Assembly: GCA_964030475.1 (NCBI GenBank)
Contig: CAXIPT010000003.1
Span: forward strand, 8,934,168 to 8,998,167
DNA: 64,000 nucleotides
DNA from: Tethya wilhelma
Taxonomy: Eukaryota; Porifera; Demospongiae; Tethyida; Tethyidae
Reading direction: 5' to 3'
The notes below the pieces were generated by a model. It was not told where the DNA came from and did not search any database. It saw nothing but the letters and a program-made list of their open reading frames with translations. The translations under genes were made by a program, and so were the position numbers. Of the stretch, positions 26,101 to 64,000 are shown in pieces (position 1 is the stretch's first letter; each line of letters starts with the position of its first letter).

Positions 26101-29100
26101 AATATTGAAACTGTAAAAAAAGCTAATGGGAAACAGTTGAGTAAACAAGATGTATTTATCAGTGACTCTTCGGGATCCTCTCTATTGGTTTTATGGGAGT
26201 CTGATGTTTCATCTCTTGATGAAGGTGCCAGCTACAAACTGACTAATATTGGTGTTTGATAGCCTCGTCCCCAGGCTCCCCTTTGACCTTTCACTAACGG
26301 AAAGGAGAAGGGGAGCCTGGTATCCAAGATCACCTGGGGATAGAACAGCTAGGGTAGAACGGTGAAAATTGCGTGTGGGCATAATGTAGTGCGGTCAATG
26401 ACTCTGCCCATGTTATAATGCTCCTTGCCATGTGAGGCAGTATGGCAAAGTAGAATGCACAGTAGATTTTGTGTTTTTGTCCGGTAGAAGTAGTAAGCAA
26501 AATTAATAGTAAGAATATTATTTTTAGGCTGTCTACAGAATGAACTTTGCCAAACAGTAACTGCACAGACAGAACTAGCCCTGTTGACATCCTGGCAACT
26601 TTTCAGCTGATTTTGGTAGTCTAGAGCATCAGTAAGTTATGTTCTATAACTGTAGACCACTAATAGATAATAATAAGCTACCAGCGACTACCCTTCTTTG
26701 CAAGTTTTGAAGCTGCTTGTAGCGCTCAGTGATCGTCAATATTGCTGTGTGCGCAGAACCAAGAGTTTGACATCATTTATCTAACTGTCGTGCCCATGTA
26801 TTTGCTCTTTGGCAACGATTGACGTCATGCACGTAATTTTGGATACCAGGCTCTCCTTCTCCTTTCCGTGAGTGAAAGGTCAAAGGGTAGCCTGGGGACG
26901 AGGCTAGGTGTTTGATAGTTTCAACAAAAAATTCCTTTCGTTTTCCCAAAAAACTACAGCAACACCTATAATTTGACGATATTGGTGAAGTTTCAAAAGT
27001 TGACATCGTACTAGAATATTCTCACAGATCAACTACAGCTGAAGTGTCAACTATCATCTCAGCTTCATGCTACACTTCCTGCAAATTGTGTCTTAGTAAA
27101 GTCACCTCAGTGACTGATGATGGTCACATAGGGCAATGTACAAACTTTAAAGCCATTGTAAAATGTCAACTTACAAGATACAAGTGTGCAAGAGTAGTCC
27201 TGACCAATACTAACAGCAAAAATCATATTGGGTCCGTTTTTTAGCCTAATCTATCTAAAATGGTATCTGATGTACCTGGAGACAATTTGGCTACTCAACG
27301 CCACATGATGCCCAAATCCATTTAATGACAAAGACATTGTTTTGTCATTCAACAAATCTTAACTCTCAAACATAGTAAAAATAAGCTACATAGTTCTAAC
27401 TCAGTAACTTGTAACTCTACATGCATTCTATAATCGTTACAAATCAATTGGCAATGACTAGACATCCACCACCATACACTCATTATTAAACCTCTCAGGC
27501 TTGCCGATCAATGCTTTGCATCTGCTTAGTTTACTATGATCTAGCTATTACAAGCTGAACTTGGCTGGCAAGAGCAGGCCAGTCACTGTAGACATACCAT
27601 GCAGAATCGGTGACACACATTGCTGGACAATAGTGCCCCTAATATTATGGACACTTTGCAAGGCACATCATGCACTATGTGTACTACTAGTTACTCTTGA
27701 TATTCATTGAAGAATAAGTAATTGGGCAATAATCATTAATGATAATTGAGATCTCTTATCACCAAAACTGGGATCACATGCACTAATAAGAAGTGATTCA
27801 ATTAGTCTTGCTTACTTCACAGTTAGTATTCAAAAGTGGAAGTTGCTTATACTGTATAATTATATAAATGTTGTGTGTTATAATAATATTATTGTTATTT
27901 CAAGCACAAGCTACAATAATTGATTGTACAGATACACAAATTTAAGCATACCACATCAGGGAAAAACAATTGTTTTGGACTTGTACAGTATAGATGTCCA
28001 CAATGGTACTAGTGTTTTACTCTAATGATTGATTCATGAGTATTAGCCTTTTTGTTGCCTATTGCAAATACATCTGGTCTCTGCATTAATTTTAACATCG
28101 GATATACATTCTTTCCAACTAGCCAAGTGCTTGCTTATAAGGTTATACATAATATATACGTATATCACTTCTAAACCTTATATATTCCTATACATACCTA
28201 CATAGAATATTTTATACATTGTCGGTTTGATGACTGCCCAGATTAGACGTACTATATCACAGTGTAGTGATTGGTTTGTAAACATTTCAAAGTTAGTGCA
28301 AGACAGTTAATTATCATCTATGAGTAATGTGCTCATAACAAATGTGCGCAGTGTACTTGAGGACTTATTAAAATCAAAGAGTGTGATCTAGCCTATAGCA
28401 GAAAGTTTTGGGGTGTCTAATTTTGCAGATGTCTCTCATCAACCTTTTTTTGTTTTAATTTTCTCAGATGAGTTGTGTGCCACCCATCATATTATAAGCA
28501 AAGTTTTGTGTGTCTGTCCGTGTGTGTGTGTGTGTGTGTGTGTGTCACGGGAGTTCACCGGAAGTGATGCGACCTCGAGCTAAAACGCTACTTTTTCTTT
28601 GGACTGTGAAAAATGCAAGCTATAAAAAGTGTGCCTAGAGAACTAGCTTAGATAGTACTAGCCTAGGATAGAATCACAGGCGCTACAAGTAAGGTTAACT
28701 TTTTTTGAGATCGCTGACAAGGCTTACCAGTGGCGTATGTATCCGATGAAGAAGCGTGATAGAGAAGCCAATCTTTCACAAAAGAAGCGTAGCGAGGGGA
28801 GAACTTTCGCTTCTAGGACTCTGCTTCTCTGTCGCTGTACACGAAACACAGCTAGACAGATAACGAGTTTCTTTGCCAGCTGATTACAAAAATGGCGGAA
28901 GTCGGAAAAGGGTCGTTTGTGACGTCACGTAGTGAGATAAATTGCTGGGCTGGCCAAAGCAAAGTAGCACCATAGCACTAAGCAGTGCATAATTTATACA
29001 CATGCAGCATTGCTTCCCTTTGAGTTTCCAATTGCTTATGCCAGTATTAATGTGATTGTTGTATGTTGCTTCAACTGCATAGGTTGTCCTAAGCCAACTG

Positions 29101-30195
29101 ACCATGCATAGAAGAATATTTATACACAATAGCCTGAGCTTTGCTCATCAATCTTCACTATTGTTTGAGTTATAGTAACTGATCTTATAAACATACACAA
29201 ACAAGGAGTGGGCGAGCGAAGCGAGCCCTACTCCTTGTACATAATAAAATTATACAGAGAATTCCGCAGATTAAAATTTTCATGGATGGATTCTGATCTG
29301 TGAAAACCACGAAATTTAATTAAACCCTGCAAAACTTATCAGAGTATTTCAGGAATATGGTAAATGTACCTGCTAAAATCACATGCATGATACATGGGAA
29401 ATTTTCTGTTTGAGGTGCTATTGCACAGAAGCAGCAAGTTTTTGAAAAAATGGCCCAAAAATCAATGCTAAAATTTCATTGTTTGAAAGTATGCCATTGG
29501 AATGTAACTGAAAACTGTTTTTCGCTCTATTGCGATACATTGCGCAAGGGAGGAAAACGCAAAATTTAAAACCGCCAATATTTTTGTGGGAAGCGGTCTG
29601 AGCAAAATCGCCAAATTAAATGCCCGCTATTATTTCGACGTTTACAGTACAACTTCCCTGCAATAGCACCTCTTTACAATTTTTGCCACAGGCAAAAATT
29701 AAAGCCATTATGACGATATTGACTGAATTTCAGAATTTACCAAAATGGCATAAGTAACATGTGAAAGGAAAATTTTTAGCCACGAAAAGATCCCAAATAT
29801 ACCTTATAGAGTAAAAAGGTATAGTACTTTTTTGTACTTTCAGTTAATTAACTTACAGCTTCTGCCTTCTCAACAGCACTTCTAACAGTAGCTTCATACT
29901 CGTCACGTACTTGTGATCTTTGCCAATAAACCGACTTTACATGCTTCGTCAGGTCACACAGTTTAGCATCTAGAGCGTTTTTCACCAGTGAAAACTGAGT
30001 GCAGAGGTGGTTCACAGCACCGTTCAACTGCCTGCTAAGATCCTGCTTTTTTGCCTCTAACGTACTCAGAAGAGTACGAGAGAGAACTAGCTGATCAACA
30101 ACTTCCTTTTGCTTTTCAGCAAGACGACGGCAGACAACACTGTGAGGAGTACCATCATCACACATCATGATTGATAGAGAACGCTTGCAATGCAC
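11703..30195 (-). CDS. Multi-Tudor germline protein with coiled coil and CCCH finger (RNF17/Qin- or TDRD1-like)
   Basis: Exons in order: 29857-30195, 22991-23210, 21759-21965, 20567-20717, 19831-19976, 17753-18781, 16717-16854, 16351-16497, 15309-15398, 14665-14826, 14462-14525, 14219-14357, about 13740-13909, 12046-12102, 11703-11883. Phases match at every junction except around the 13909 exon. The product is about 1,080 residues: a helical N-terminus, a Ser/Glu-rich linker, extended Tudor 1 (DECWYRAKV, VEYIDYGNSEQLPL), extended Tudor 2 (DKQWFRGIIV, YCLDYGDTSWMPL), a linker with VVWNPMEKDF, a CCCH finger, and extended Tudor 3 (NNWYRARIL, VCYIDYGNTSWLSL), closing with an SN-like half (GLDLYSNSKARENGLHINEV). 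Such proteins bind dimethylarginine tails of PIWI proteins in germ granules. No RING is seen. One small exon seems to be missing near 12.1-13.7 kb. The Tudor family is certain, the subfamily is not. Confidence 0.85.
13060..13690 (-). repeat. Repeat family R5, copy in reverse orientation
   Basis: It is the reverse complement of 28497-29240. One end is a hairpin (AAGGAGTGTGGCTCGCTTCG, then CTCGCCACGCTCCTT), then a tract with CCGACTTCCGCCATTTTCGC, AGCTGTGTTTCGTGTACAGT and a (CA)n end. It lies in an intron of the Tudor gene, where a small coding exon appears to be missing. Confidence 0.75.
14989..15193. repeat. Palindromic TACCGTA-type element in a Tudor-gene intron
   Basis: Inverted halves: TCGTATACCTAGAAATTTTT at the left, AAATTTCTAGCTATAATTAT and GGTATA at the right. 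Only a short sequence with no frame lies in between. Confidence 0.55.
15309..15398 (-). other. CCCH zinc-finger exon inside the Tudor gene
   Basis: This 90-bp exon encodes CRFFNTRDGC, RQGDSC, PFLH: spacing C-x8-C-x5-C-x3-H, the canonical RNA-binding CCCH finger. It is spliced in phase 1 on both sides (upstream exon ends QGY plus one base; downstream starts inside the Gly of HLDDG). It lies between Tudor 2 and Tudor 3. An in-frame ATG just upstream (about 15413) could give a shorter CCCH-Tudor product, but the acceptor CTCAG is good. Confidence 0.85.
16126..16332. repeat. Palindromic TACCGTATA MITE in a Tudor-gene intron
   Basis: It starts TACCGTATAGTGGGAGAGTT and ends AACTTTCCCACTATACGGTA. 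The internal segments CGCACGGTTTAACTTTCGCG and ACCGCGAAAGTTTGACATGA also pair. The termini are nearly perfect. Confidence 0.8.
19519..19686. repeat. Palindromic TACCGTGTAGCGGG MITE in a Tudor-gene intron
   Basis: Left end TACCGTGTAGCGGGAAATTT; right end AAATTTCCCGCTATACGGTA. The arms extend through GTGGGGGAAAATTTTCGCGG, so most of the element folds on itself. Confidence 0.8.
20151..20180. repeat. Poly-T tract of 30
   Basis: An uninterrupted run of 30 T in the intron between the 19831 and 20567 exons. It is flanked on both sides by CAAAATTTGAA-like sequence. On the minus strand it reads as poly-A inside the intron. Confidence 0.8.
20819..21260 (+). repeat. Repeat family R4, copy 2
   Basis: Homologous to 8951-9420: TTCCCAGTATGGTACATACT, GGAATGGCACGGATGGCCCA, TTAGCGCAATACAAATATTC, then a shared tail around TTTCAGAAGCTGATTCTTGA. 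It lies in an intron of the Tudor gene. Confidence 0.7.
21467..21720. repeat. Hairpin element with about 85-bp arms
   Basis: The arm AACATTGGAAATGTAATGAA plus ACAAGAATGGCTAAATCGTA is repeated inverted as ACGATTTAGCCATTCTTGTG and ATTACATTTCCAATGTTTTT. Reading frames on either strand here are products of the palindrome. It lies just downstream of the 21759 exon. Confidence 0.75.
26059..27243 (+). pseudogene. RPA-like OB-fold ORF relic, interrupted by a transposon
   Basis: The left part (26059-26259) reads NIETVKKANGKQLSKQDVFI, then SDSSGSSLLVLWESDV, LDEGASYKLTNIGV. The right part (26930-27243) has FDDIGEVSKVDIVLEYS, then ISASCYTSCKLC, IGQC, KCQLTRYKCARVVLTN. This order is typical of the second half of RPA70-like single-strand DNA-binding OB folds with a Cys-rich ribbon, often found as transposon-borne or retrocopied ORFs. 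A frame change and stop codons (TGA TAG at 26256, TAA near 26969) show it is dead. It is intron-less and on the strand opposite to the host gene. The family call is from motif pattern only. Confidence 0.45.
26260..26906. mobile_element. DNA transposon (non-autonomous) with 9-bp target duplication
   Basis: It opens TAGCCTCGTCCCCAGGCTCC and closes with the inverted AGCCTGGGGACGAGGCTA. The arms continue through TTTGACCTTTCACTAACGGA against CCGTGAGTGAAAGGTCAAAG. Directly flanking 9-bp repeats GGTGTTTGA (26251-26259 and 26907-26915) are target-site duplications. 647 bp, no transposase frame. The 8-9-bp duplication points to the hAT or Mutator type. Confidence 0.85.
28497..29240 (+). repeat. Repeat family R5, forward copy
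   Basis: It begins AGCAAAGTTTTGTGTGTCTG and a (GT)n run, passes GGAAGTGATGCGACCTCGAG and ATGGCGGAAGTCGGAAAAGG, and ends in a hairpin (AAGGAGTGGGCGAGCGAAGC, then GAGCCCTACTCCTTG). The matching reverse copy is at 13060-13690. Confidence 0.75.
29857..30195 (-). other. First recognised exon of the Tudor gene: possible B-box half plus coiled coil
   Basis: The reading frame opens HCKRSLSIMMCDDG, then SVVCRR, whose His/Cys/Asp spacing resembles the second half of a TRIM-type B-box. It then runs as a long amphipathic helix (LAEKQKEVVDQLVLSRTLLS, LEAKKQDLSRQL, ALDAKLCDLTKHV) that continues in the next exon (NTESLLQQSEEKLFYQEYI). ATGs at 30195 and 30168 could start translation. Alternatively, an acceptor CTGAAG just upstream would allow an unseen 5' exon with a RING finger, as in RNF17. 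It ends GAAGCT before GTAAGT. Confidence 0.65.
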
Positions 30196-30259
30196 GTGAG
30201 TTAGCTTCAGAATATTAAATTATGGCAATGTCTTAGCCTCGTAAACCAGTCCCTCCCCG

Positions 30260-30860
30260 CAAACAAAACTAAGCCTTCAAAATTGCTCGGAGGTTCTCAC
30301 TGATAGGTTACCAACTGCATGCAAGGCTAAAAGCTCACAAAAACGTTTCTAAGCACTCGTACACAGTGCTATTGGGAACTTACTTCACCGGCTACTTCCT
30401 AACTGAAAAGGAGAACCAGAACGTGTTGAGCCAACTTTGACAGGTTATTTTCATAGGTACTACATTCCTTGATACTCGTTTCATCTTAACTAGGCCTAAA
30501 CAAAAACTAGAAAGCTTTGACTGAGTATATAAATTTATGCACTACGCTACAATGCAGCCATCTTGTAGAGTTCAAAGGTCATTATCTGGCCGTGACTATT
30601 ATGCGCATGCGCATTAGCCTCCTCCCTGCAGTTTACTTTACTGCTTAGCCAACTGATTTGTAGGAATTTGAACCAATGCATGTGCAGAATTATTGTTGTA
30701 ATGATACTCATAATTGTACACTGCACAGATCATTTACAACACTGCATGATGAGGATTCAAATGAGAGATCAAGAATATGAATAAAAATGAAGTAGTTATG
30801 TGCCGAAATTGAGACATGCCTTGTTCCAACACTTTTACTGCACTGCATGGCAATTCCTAA
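30260..30860 (-). repeat. Repeat family R2, reverse copy next to the Tudor gene start
   Basis: Reverse complement of the R2 body: AATGCAGCCATCTTGTAGAG, ATGCGCATGCGCATTAGCCT, CAAAACTAGAAAGCTTTG-like, and GTGCCGAAATTGAGACATGC match 63190-63790. It lies within 100 bp upstream of the first recognised Tudor exon. Confidence 0.7.
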
Positions 30861-30948
30861 ACTACTTATTTTTTGAAATTAATATTTTTACCACTAAGTC
30901 TTGTATATAATAGTAATTACAGCAAGAGCACTATAGTCAGTAAAAAAA

Positions 30949-31007
30949 TGATATACATAATAATATAGACTAGACATATATGTCTAGTCTATAATTATTA
31001 TGTATAT
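30949..31007. repeat. Near-perfect 59-bp palindrome
   Basis: ATACATAATAATATAGACTA and GACATATATGTC form the left arm and centre, and TAGTCTATAATTATTATGTA the right arm. It could extrude as a cruciform. It abuts a second inverted repeat. Confidence 0.75.
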
Positions 31008-31008
31008 C

Positions 31009-31130
31009 TATAAATTCATTTTGGCAGAATTGGACAAAAGCAAGTTTGCTGTCTATATACATAGACAGCAACTTGCTCTTATATAGACAGCAAACTTGCT
31101 CTTGTCCAATTCTGCTAAAATGAATTTACC
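31009..31130. repeat. Inverted repeat next to the palindrome
   Basis: Arms TTCATTTTGGCAGAATTGGA, CAAAAGCAAGTTTGCTGTCT pair with AGACAGCAAACTTGCTCTTG, TCCAATTCTGCTAAAATGAA. The core holds a second GACAGCAACTTGCTCTTATA copy. It is non-coding. Confidence 0.75.
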
Positions 31131-31994
31131 CACAAATAGTATAATAATTTTATTATAGTGTCCTTTACTTTCAAACTATGCAACACATTAATATAGTAAC
31201 AATAATCAATAAAGATCAAGTTTACATAGTATCCAGTATAATAATGTTTGTAAACATGTGTCACTTACAGACTTTAAATTGACAGTCTAACCTTCTTATG
31301 GTCTTATTAACTTTGCATGACAATAATAATACTCTCTCTCGAATCATGCATGCCAGTTCTCTATATGTTGCATTGCATGATGCCTGGCATTTCCTTTGAA
31401 ACATTGTTGTACTAATATCACAGCACATTCTCAAAAACAAGCACGCATGCTATCACCATGGCCATGGCTGGATGCATGGCAGTGCTCTGTCCTTCAACAA
31501 TAATGGTCAATGACATGTAACTATAATGCTATAATATAATTAGGTGAATTCTCATCAAACAATAGGCATGCAATATAAATAATATTATGTTCTTGCATGA
31601 CTTGTTACAGTAATTAATATTTTTTCATTATAATCTCATTGCAATTGGCTGACCTTTACTGAACATTTTTTGCTAGAAGGCATACCTTGCAGGGCAATAT
31701 AGGAAATTATTGCTCATGCACTTCGACAGTACTTAACCTAGTATAGTAACAATATAAAAGTATAATACAATATTTATGTCATGCAATCAAATAATTATTC
31801 CGATCAATCTGGGATGGAATCTGATTGTTATCATACGTACTTCCAAAAATGCAAGGTGAGATACATACTACCCAAAGAGAGCAGGCTGACTGCATGAAAA
31901 TTTAAATGGGATCGATTACATTTATAATCGTAAAAGAACAATATCACGGCTGTAACCACCTGAGTAAATCAATTCTACACATGCAATTATTATA

Positions 31995-32965
31995 ATAACA
32001 AGTATAATAAAAAATTTATAAAAATGAGAAGTGTAGGAATGGGCAGTGCGGTAAAAAGCAATGAAACAAGGCAAGTCTCTGAATTTCGGCACATGACTAC
32101 TTCATTTTCATGAGCCAATTGCAAGTTTGAATTCCATCATTCAAAAGTCAGCCATTTGAGTCAATGCAAGCAATCACTTGATTAATTTAGATAAAGTAAC
32201 AAGCATGTAGAATATAGGTATACAACGTAGCCTATGAGAGTTGGGTACAAAAAATGAAGTAGTCATGTGCCGAAATTCAGAGACTTGCCTTGTTTCATTG
32301 CTTTTTACCGCACTGCCCATTCCTACACTTCTCATTTTTATAAAATTTTTATTATACTTGTTCATTCACTTTTTTAAACACTAAGGTGCTCAATTGCATG
32401 GAAAGAATCATACAGCAGAGACTAGTCAGTCTCTACAAAAGGCAGCAGAAATGTGTATTTGATGCGCATGCGCATTAGATGCATGTAACCACGTGGTCTA
32501 TTGACGACCTTTACCTATGTCAATAGGCTAAGTAAAAAGTACAGTATTTTATATCGAGAGTTTCAAAGCTACCTAGATTTTGTTTGCTGCCTTTTCACCA
32601 GCAAACGAGTCAAAAAGGACGTACTGTGCATCAAATGAAGTCCCACTATATGGTCAAAGTTGGCTCAATGCCTTTTGTTTGTCTGGAAATCGCATTCAAG
32701 TAAGTCAGTTAGGAAGGAAGGAAGGAAGGGGAGAACAAAATTGCACTGTTGTGGCTTCTCGCCAGCGCTTTCTCCAGAGTGCTCTAGACTCTTTCTGCCA
32801 GTTTTCTTGGTTAATACAGTAAGTAAACTGTCTGTGGGAGGCTATTAAATGCATTTGAAGGCTTAGATTTCTTTCCTTGAAAGTTTACAAGCATGAACAT
32901 TTTGTATTGTGTCAATGGGACAGTCGGTCCATTCCTACTATACGTACTACCGTACGTATGATACA
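31995..32965 (+). repeat. Repeat family R2, nearly full-length copy
   Basis: It starts with a 330-bp hairpin (AGTGTAGGAATGGGCAGTGC inverted at 32320), then the body with ATGCGCATGCGCATTAGATG, and ends CCATTCCTACTATACGTACT plus ACCGTACGTATGAT. The ends TGTAGGAATGGGC and CCATTCCTACTA are inverted repeats of each other. Short reading frames inside it are not genes. Confidence 0.75.
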
Positions 32966-33221
32966 TGCACAATGATTCAGCTCAAAATCTGATACAGGGA
33001 TTCTCAGTTACTGTACACACAAATTATTAACAGGACTTTTTGTGTCCAAATCAATCTATATATACAATGAAGGTAAAACTATCAGCTACAATATTATACA
33101 CTGCTAAAAATATAATATACATACAATATTAAATCAGTAAATACTTTCGTAATATTTAATTTTACAAGTTAGTAAGTTATCGATACTTGAAGTTGTATTA
33201 ATAATAATTTTTAGTATGTGA

Positions 33222-62141
<28,920 letters not shown>

Positions 62142-62216
62142 CTGATGAATAAAATCAAGAAATACAGTGCATTACTATTATAAAGCTGAATTAAGTATTA
62201 ATATTGACCAGGATTC

Positions 62217-62393
62217 ATACTGGGTAGTTGGTAAATTTGGCAGACTAAAAATTTGGCAAATTCCCATTTTAGCATGATTGGTAATGTTTATGTATGCATG
62301 TGCTGTAAAACTATTTGGCAAGTTTTAATTTGGCAATTTTCATATTGCCAATTCACCAATTTAATTCTTGCCAAATTTATTCCCTTCAGATAA
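62217..62393. repeat. Palindromic GGTAAATTTGGCA element
   Basis: Left TTGGTAAATTTGGCAGACTA, right TTCTTGCCAAATTTATTCCC; shares the TTTAGCATGATTGGTAAT interior with 53504-53600. Confidence 0.65.
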
Positions 62394-62399
62394 TTATTA

Positions 62400-62890
62400 C
62401 AAGTAATAATCTTTTAAAAAAAAATAAACAGTGTAGGAATGGGCAGTGCTGTAAAAGTATTGGATTTTTGATCTCTCATAGTTATAATTATGTATCTTCA
62501 ATGTCATAAAATAATGGTAGCCATGTGCCGAAATTGAGACATGCTTTGTTCCAATACTTTTTACAGCACTGCCCATTCCTACACTGTTTATTGTTTAAAA
62601 AATTTTACTACTTGTTCATTTACTTATTTCAACACTCTAGTGTGGAAACTCTCAGAGAGACTGGTTAATCCCTGCAAAAAGCTTGAGTATATATCCACAT
62701 GTACTATGCTAGAGTACACTAATGCGCATGCATGGGAGAGATGATGGCCTTTGAACTTTACCTACAAGATGGCTACATTGAAGTACATGATTTTATAGTT
62801 TAAGTTTCACAGCTTTCTAGCTTTTATTCAGGCCTATTTCAGATAAAAATCAAGGAATGCAGTTCCTGTGAAAAGAACACTTTCTGGTTC
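62400..62890 (+). repeat. Repeat family R2, truncated copy
   Basis: Hairpin AGTGTAGGAATGGGCAGTGC with inverted partner near 62570, then AATGCGCATGCATGGGAGAG and CTACAAGATGGCTACATTGA. It lacks the right end. Confidence 0.65.
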
Positions 62891-62924
62891 TCTGGAAACT
62901 GTGTTCAAGTACATATATACAAGT

Positions 62925-63930
62925 AGTAAAAATTTCAAAAAAATAAGTAGTGTAGGAATGGGCAGTGCAGTAAAAAGCATTGGAACAAGGCATGTCTCAA
63001 TTTCGGCACATGACTATATACTTCATTTTCGATTTATTCTTGATTGATATCCCTAATATGGATCTTCAGTGTCATAAATGCAATACCATAGCTTTGTGTT
63101 GTGTTGGTTCAGTTGGCTAAGCAGTGGAGTAAACCATAACAATTAAGACAGGCAACTTAAACTGAACTGCCGGCCAAGAGTTGCATGGGCATAAAAATGA
63201 AGTAGTCATGTGCCGAAATTGAGACATGCCTTGTTCCAATGCTTTTTACCGCACTGCCCATTCCTACACTACTTATTTTTTTGAAATTTTTACTACTTGT
63301 TCATTCACTTTTTTCAACACTACAGTGTGGAGACTATCAGAGACTGGTAAGTCCCAACAAAAAGCTTGAGTAGCAGCTAGCTACATGCATTTCATTCATT
63401 ATGCTGGAGGAGGCTAATGCGCATGCGCAGAATAAGGGCACGTGGAGAATTAATTAATTACCTTTGAACTCTACCTACAAAGATGGCTGCATTGTAGTAC
63501 ATGAATTTATACACTAAGTTTCAAAGCTTTCTAGTTTTTGTTTAGGCCTATTTGAGATTGAAAAGAGTATCAAGGAATGTAGTACCCATGAAAAGAACCT
63601 ACTTTGTGCTGTCAAAGTTGGCTCAACACATTCTGGTTCTCTGGAAATCCTTTTCAAGTAAGTCAGTTATGAAGTAAGTACGTAAGTACGTTAGATGAAC
63701 AAAAATGGCACTATGGTGGCTTCCCAATAGCGCTCACTACGAGTGTTGAGGAAAGTTTTGGTGTGTTTTAGGCCTTGCATGCAGTTGGTAATCTGTCAGT
63801 AAGAGCCTCTGAGCAACTTTGAAGGTTTAATTTTGTTTGACAAGATTTTTATAGTGGCCAACATTTTGTATTGGGTCTATGGGACAGTCGGCCCATTCCT
63901 ACTATACGTACTACCGTACGTATGATGTGA
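62925..63930 (+). repeat. Repeat family R2, full-length reference copy
   Basis: About 1 kb. It opens AGTGTAGGAATGGGCAGTGC, with the inverted match at 63250-63275, contains AATGCGCATGCGCAGAATAA and CTACAAAGATGGCTGCATTG, and closes GGCCCATTCCTACTATACGT, ACTACCGTACGTATGAT. The remaining 70 bases start another, partial match to the R2 body. No SRCR exon is visible right of 62141. Confidence 0.75.
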
Positions 63931-64000
63931 GAACAAAAATGGCACTGCTGTGGCTTCCCTCTAGGGCTCTCAATGAGTGCTCAGAAAAGTTTCAGTCTGC

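Larger units (their letters stand above)
23211..29856 (-). other. 6.6-kb intron of the Tudor gene
   Basis: The flanking exons are both in phase 0 (EKAEA joined to VLSNTESLLQQ), so no exon is required between them. The intron holds a plus-strand RPA/OB-fold relic (26059-27243) split by a DNA transposon, an R5 copy (28497-29240) and AT-rich sequence. I see nothing recognisable at 23.2-25.9 or 27.3-28.4 kb. Confidence 0.6.
30196..33221. other. Intergenic region upstream of the Tudor gene and downstream of the receptor gene
   Basis: About 3 kb. It is mostly repeats: a reverse R2 copy (30260-30860), two palindromes (30949-31007, 31009-31130) and an R2 copy (31995-32965). The Tudor promoter must lie in or beside the reverse R2 copy. 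The last 250 bp hold the 3' untranslated region of the receptor gene. I see no other gene. Confidence 0.5.

Noticed and set aside
28497..28545. Short regularly spaced repeats considered as a CRISPR-like array
   Set aside because: A simple (GT)n microsatellite in a eukaryotic repeat; no spacers or cas genes.
32580..32848. Plus-strand frames of 62-80 codons
   Set aside because: They lie inside an R2 repeat copy and are not conserved in the other copies.

Overview
The window comes from a metazoan nuclear genome. It is AT-rich, genes are split by short GT-AG introns, and introns and intergenic DNA are full of small palindromic transposons. Long runs of scavenger-receptor cysteine-rich (SRCR) exons beside an adhesion GPCR, and animal genes such as CAPZA, MGLL and a germline Tudor protein, suggest a sponge, most likely a demosponge. 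That assignment is inference from gene content. Exon boundaries below were read by eye from splice sites, and reading phase was checked from exon to exon.

Layout. 0.7-1.1 kb (-): first two exons of an NSUN5-like rRNA methyltransferase that runs off the left edge. 1.5-5.7 kb (-): complete seven-exon monoglyceride lipase gene. 5.9-10.7 kb (+): complete eleven-exon F-actin capping protein alpha subunit, head-to-head with the lipase across about 195 bp. 11.7-30.2 kb (-): a germline-type multi-Tudor protein with coiled coil, three extended Tudor domains and a CCCH zinc finger between Tudor 2 and 3. It resembles the RNF17/Qin and TDRD1 scaffolds of the piRNA pathway. Its 6.6-kb intron holds a decayed RPA/OB-fold ORF split by a DNA transposon.

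33.2 kb to beyond 62 kb (-): apparently one very large receptor gene. In protein order it encodes at least 21 SRCR units, two Ig-like domains, an EGF domain, a third Ig-like domain, an unclassified module, a HormR domain, a GAIN domain with a degenerate GPS, and a seven-helix adhesion-GPCR core. Every SRCR is encoded by two exons, and all SRCR exons begin and end in phase 1. Domains 14-20 are a second copy of domains 2-8. The HormR-GAIN exons are present twice, with a single N at the junction, which may be a haplotype/assembly artefact. The ectodomain shows decay: SRCR 18 is split by a 569-bp palindromic transposon and SRCR 14 has lost its N-terminal half.

Repeats. Families seen several times: R1, about 300-bp elements with ends reading CAAGGGGCGGCGACTCCCAT and TTGACC-rich interiors (3 copies); TACCGTA-ended palindromes (about ten); R2, up to 1 kb, starting TGTAGGAATGGGC (about five); R4 (2 copies); R5 (2 copies plus a fragment). 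There is also a LINE 3' relic. No tRNA, rRNA, CRISPR or bacterial-type operon was found.
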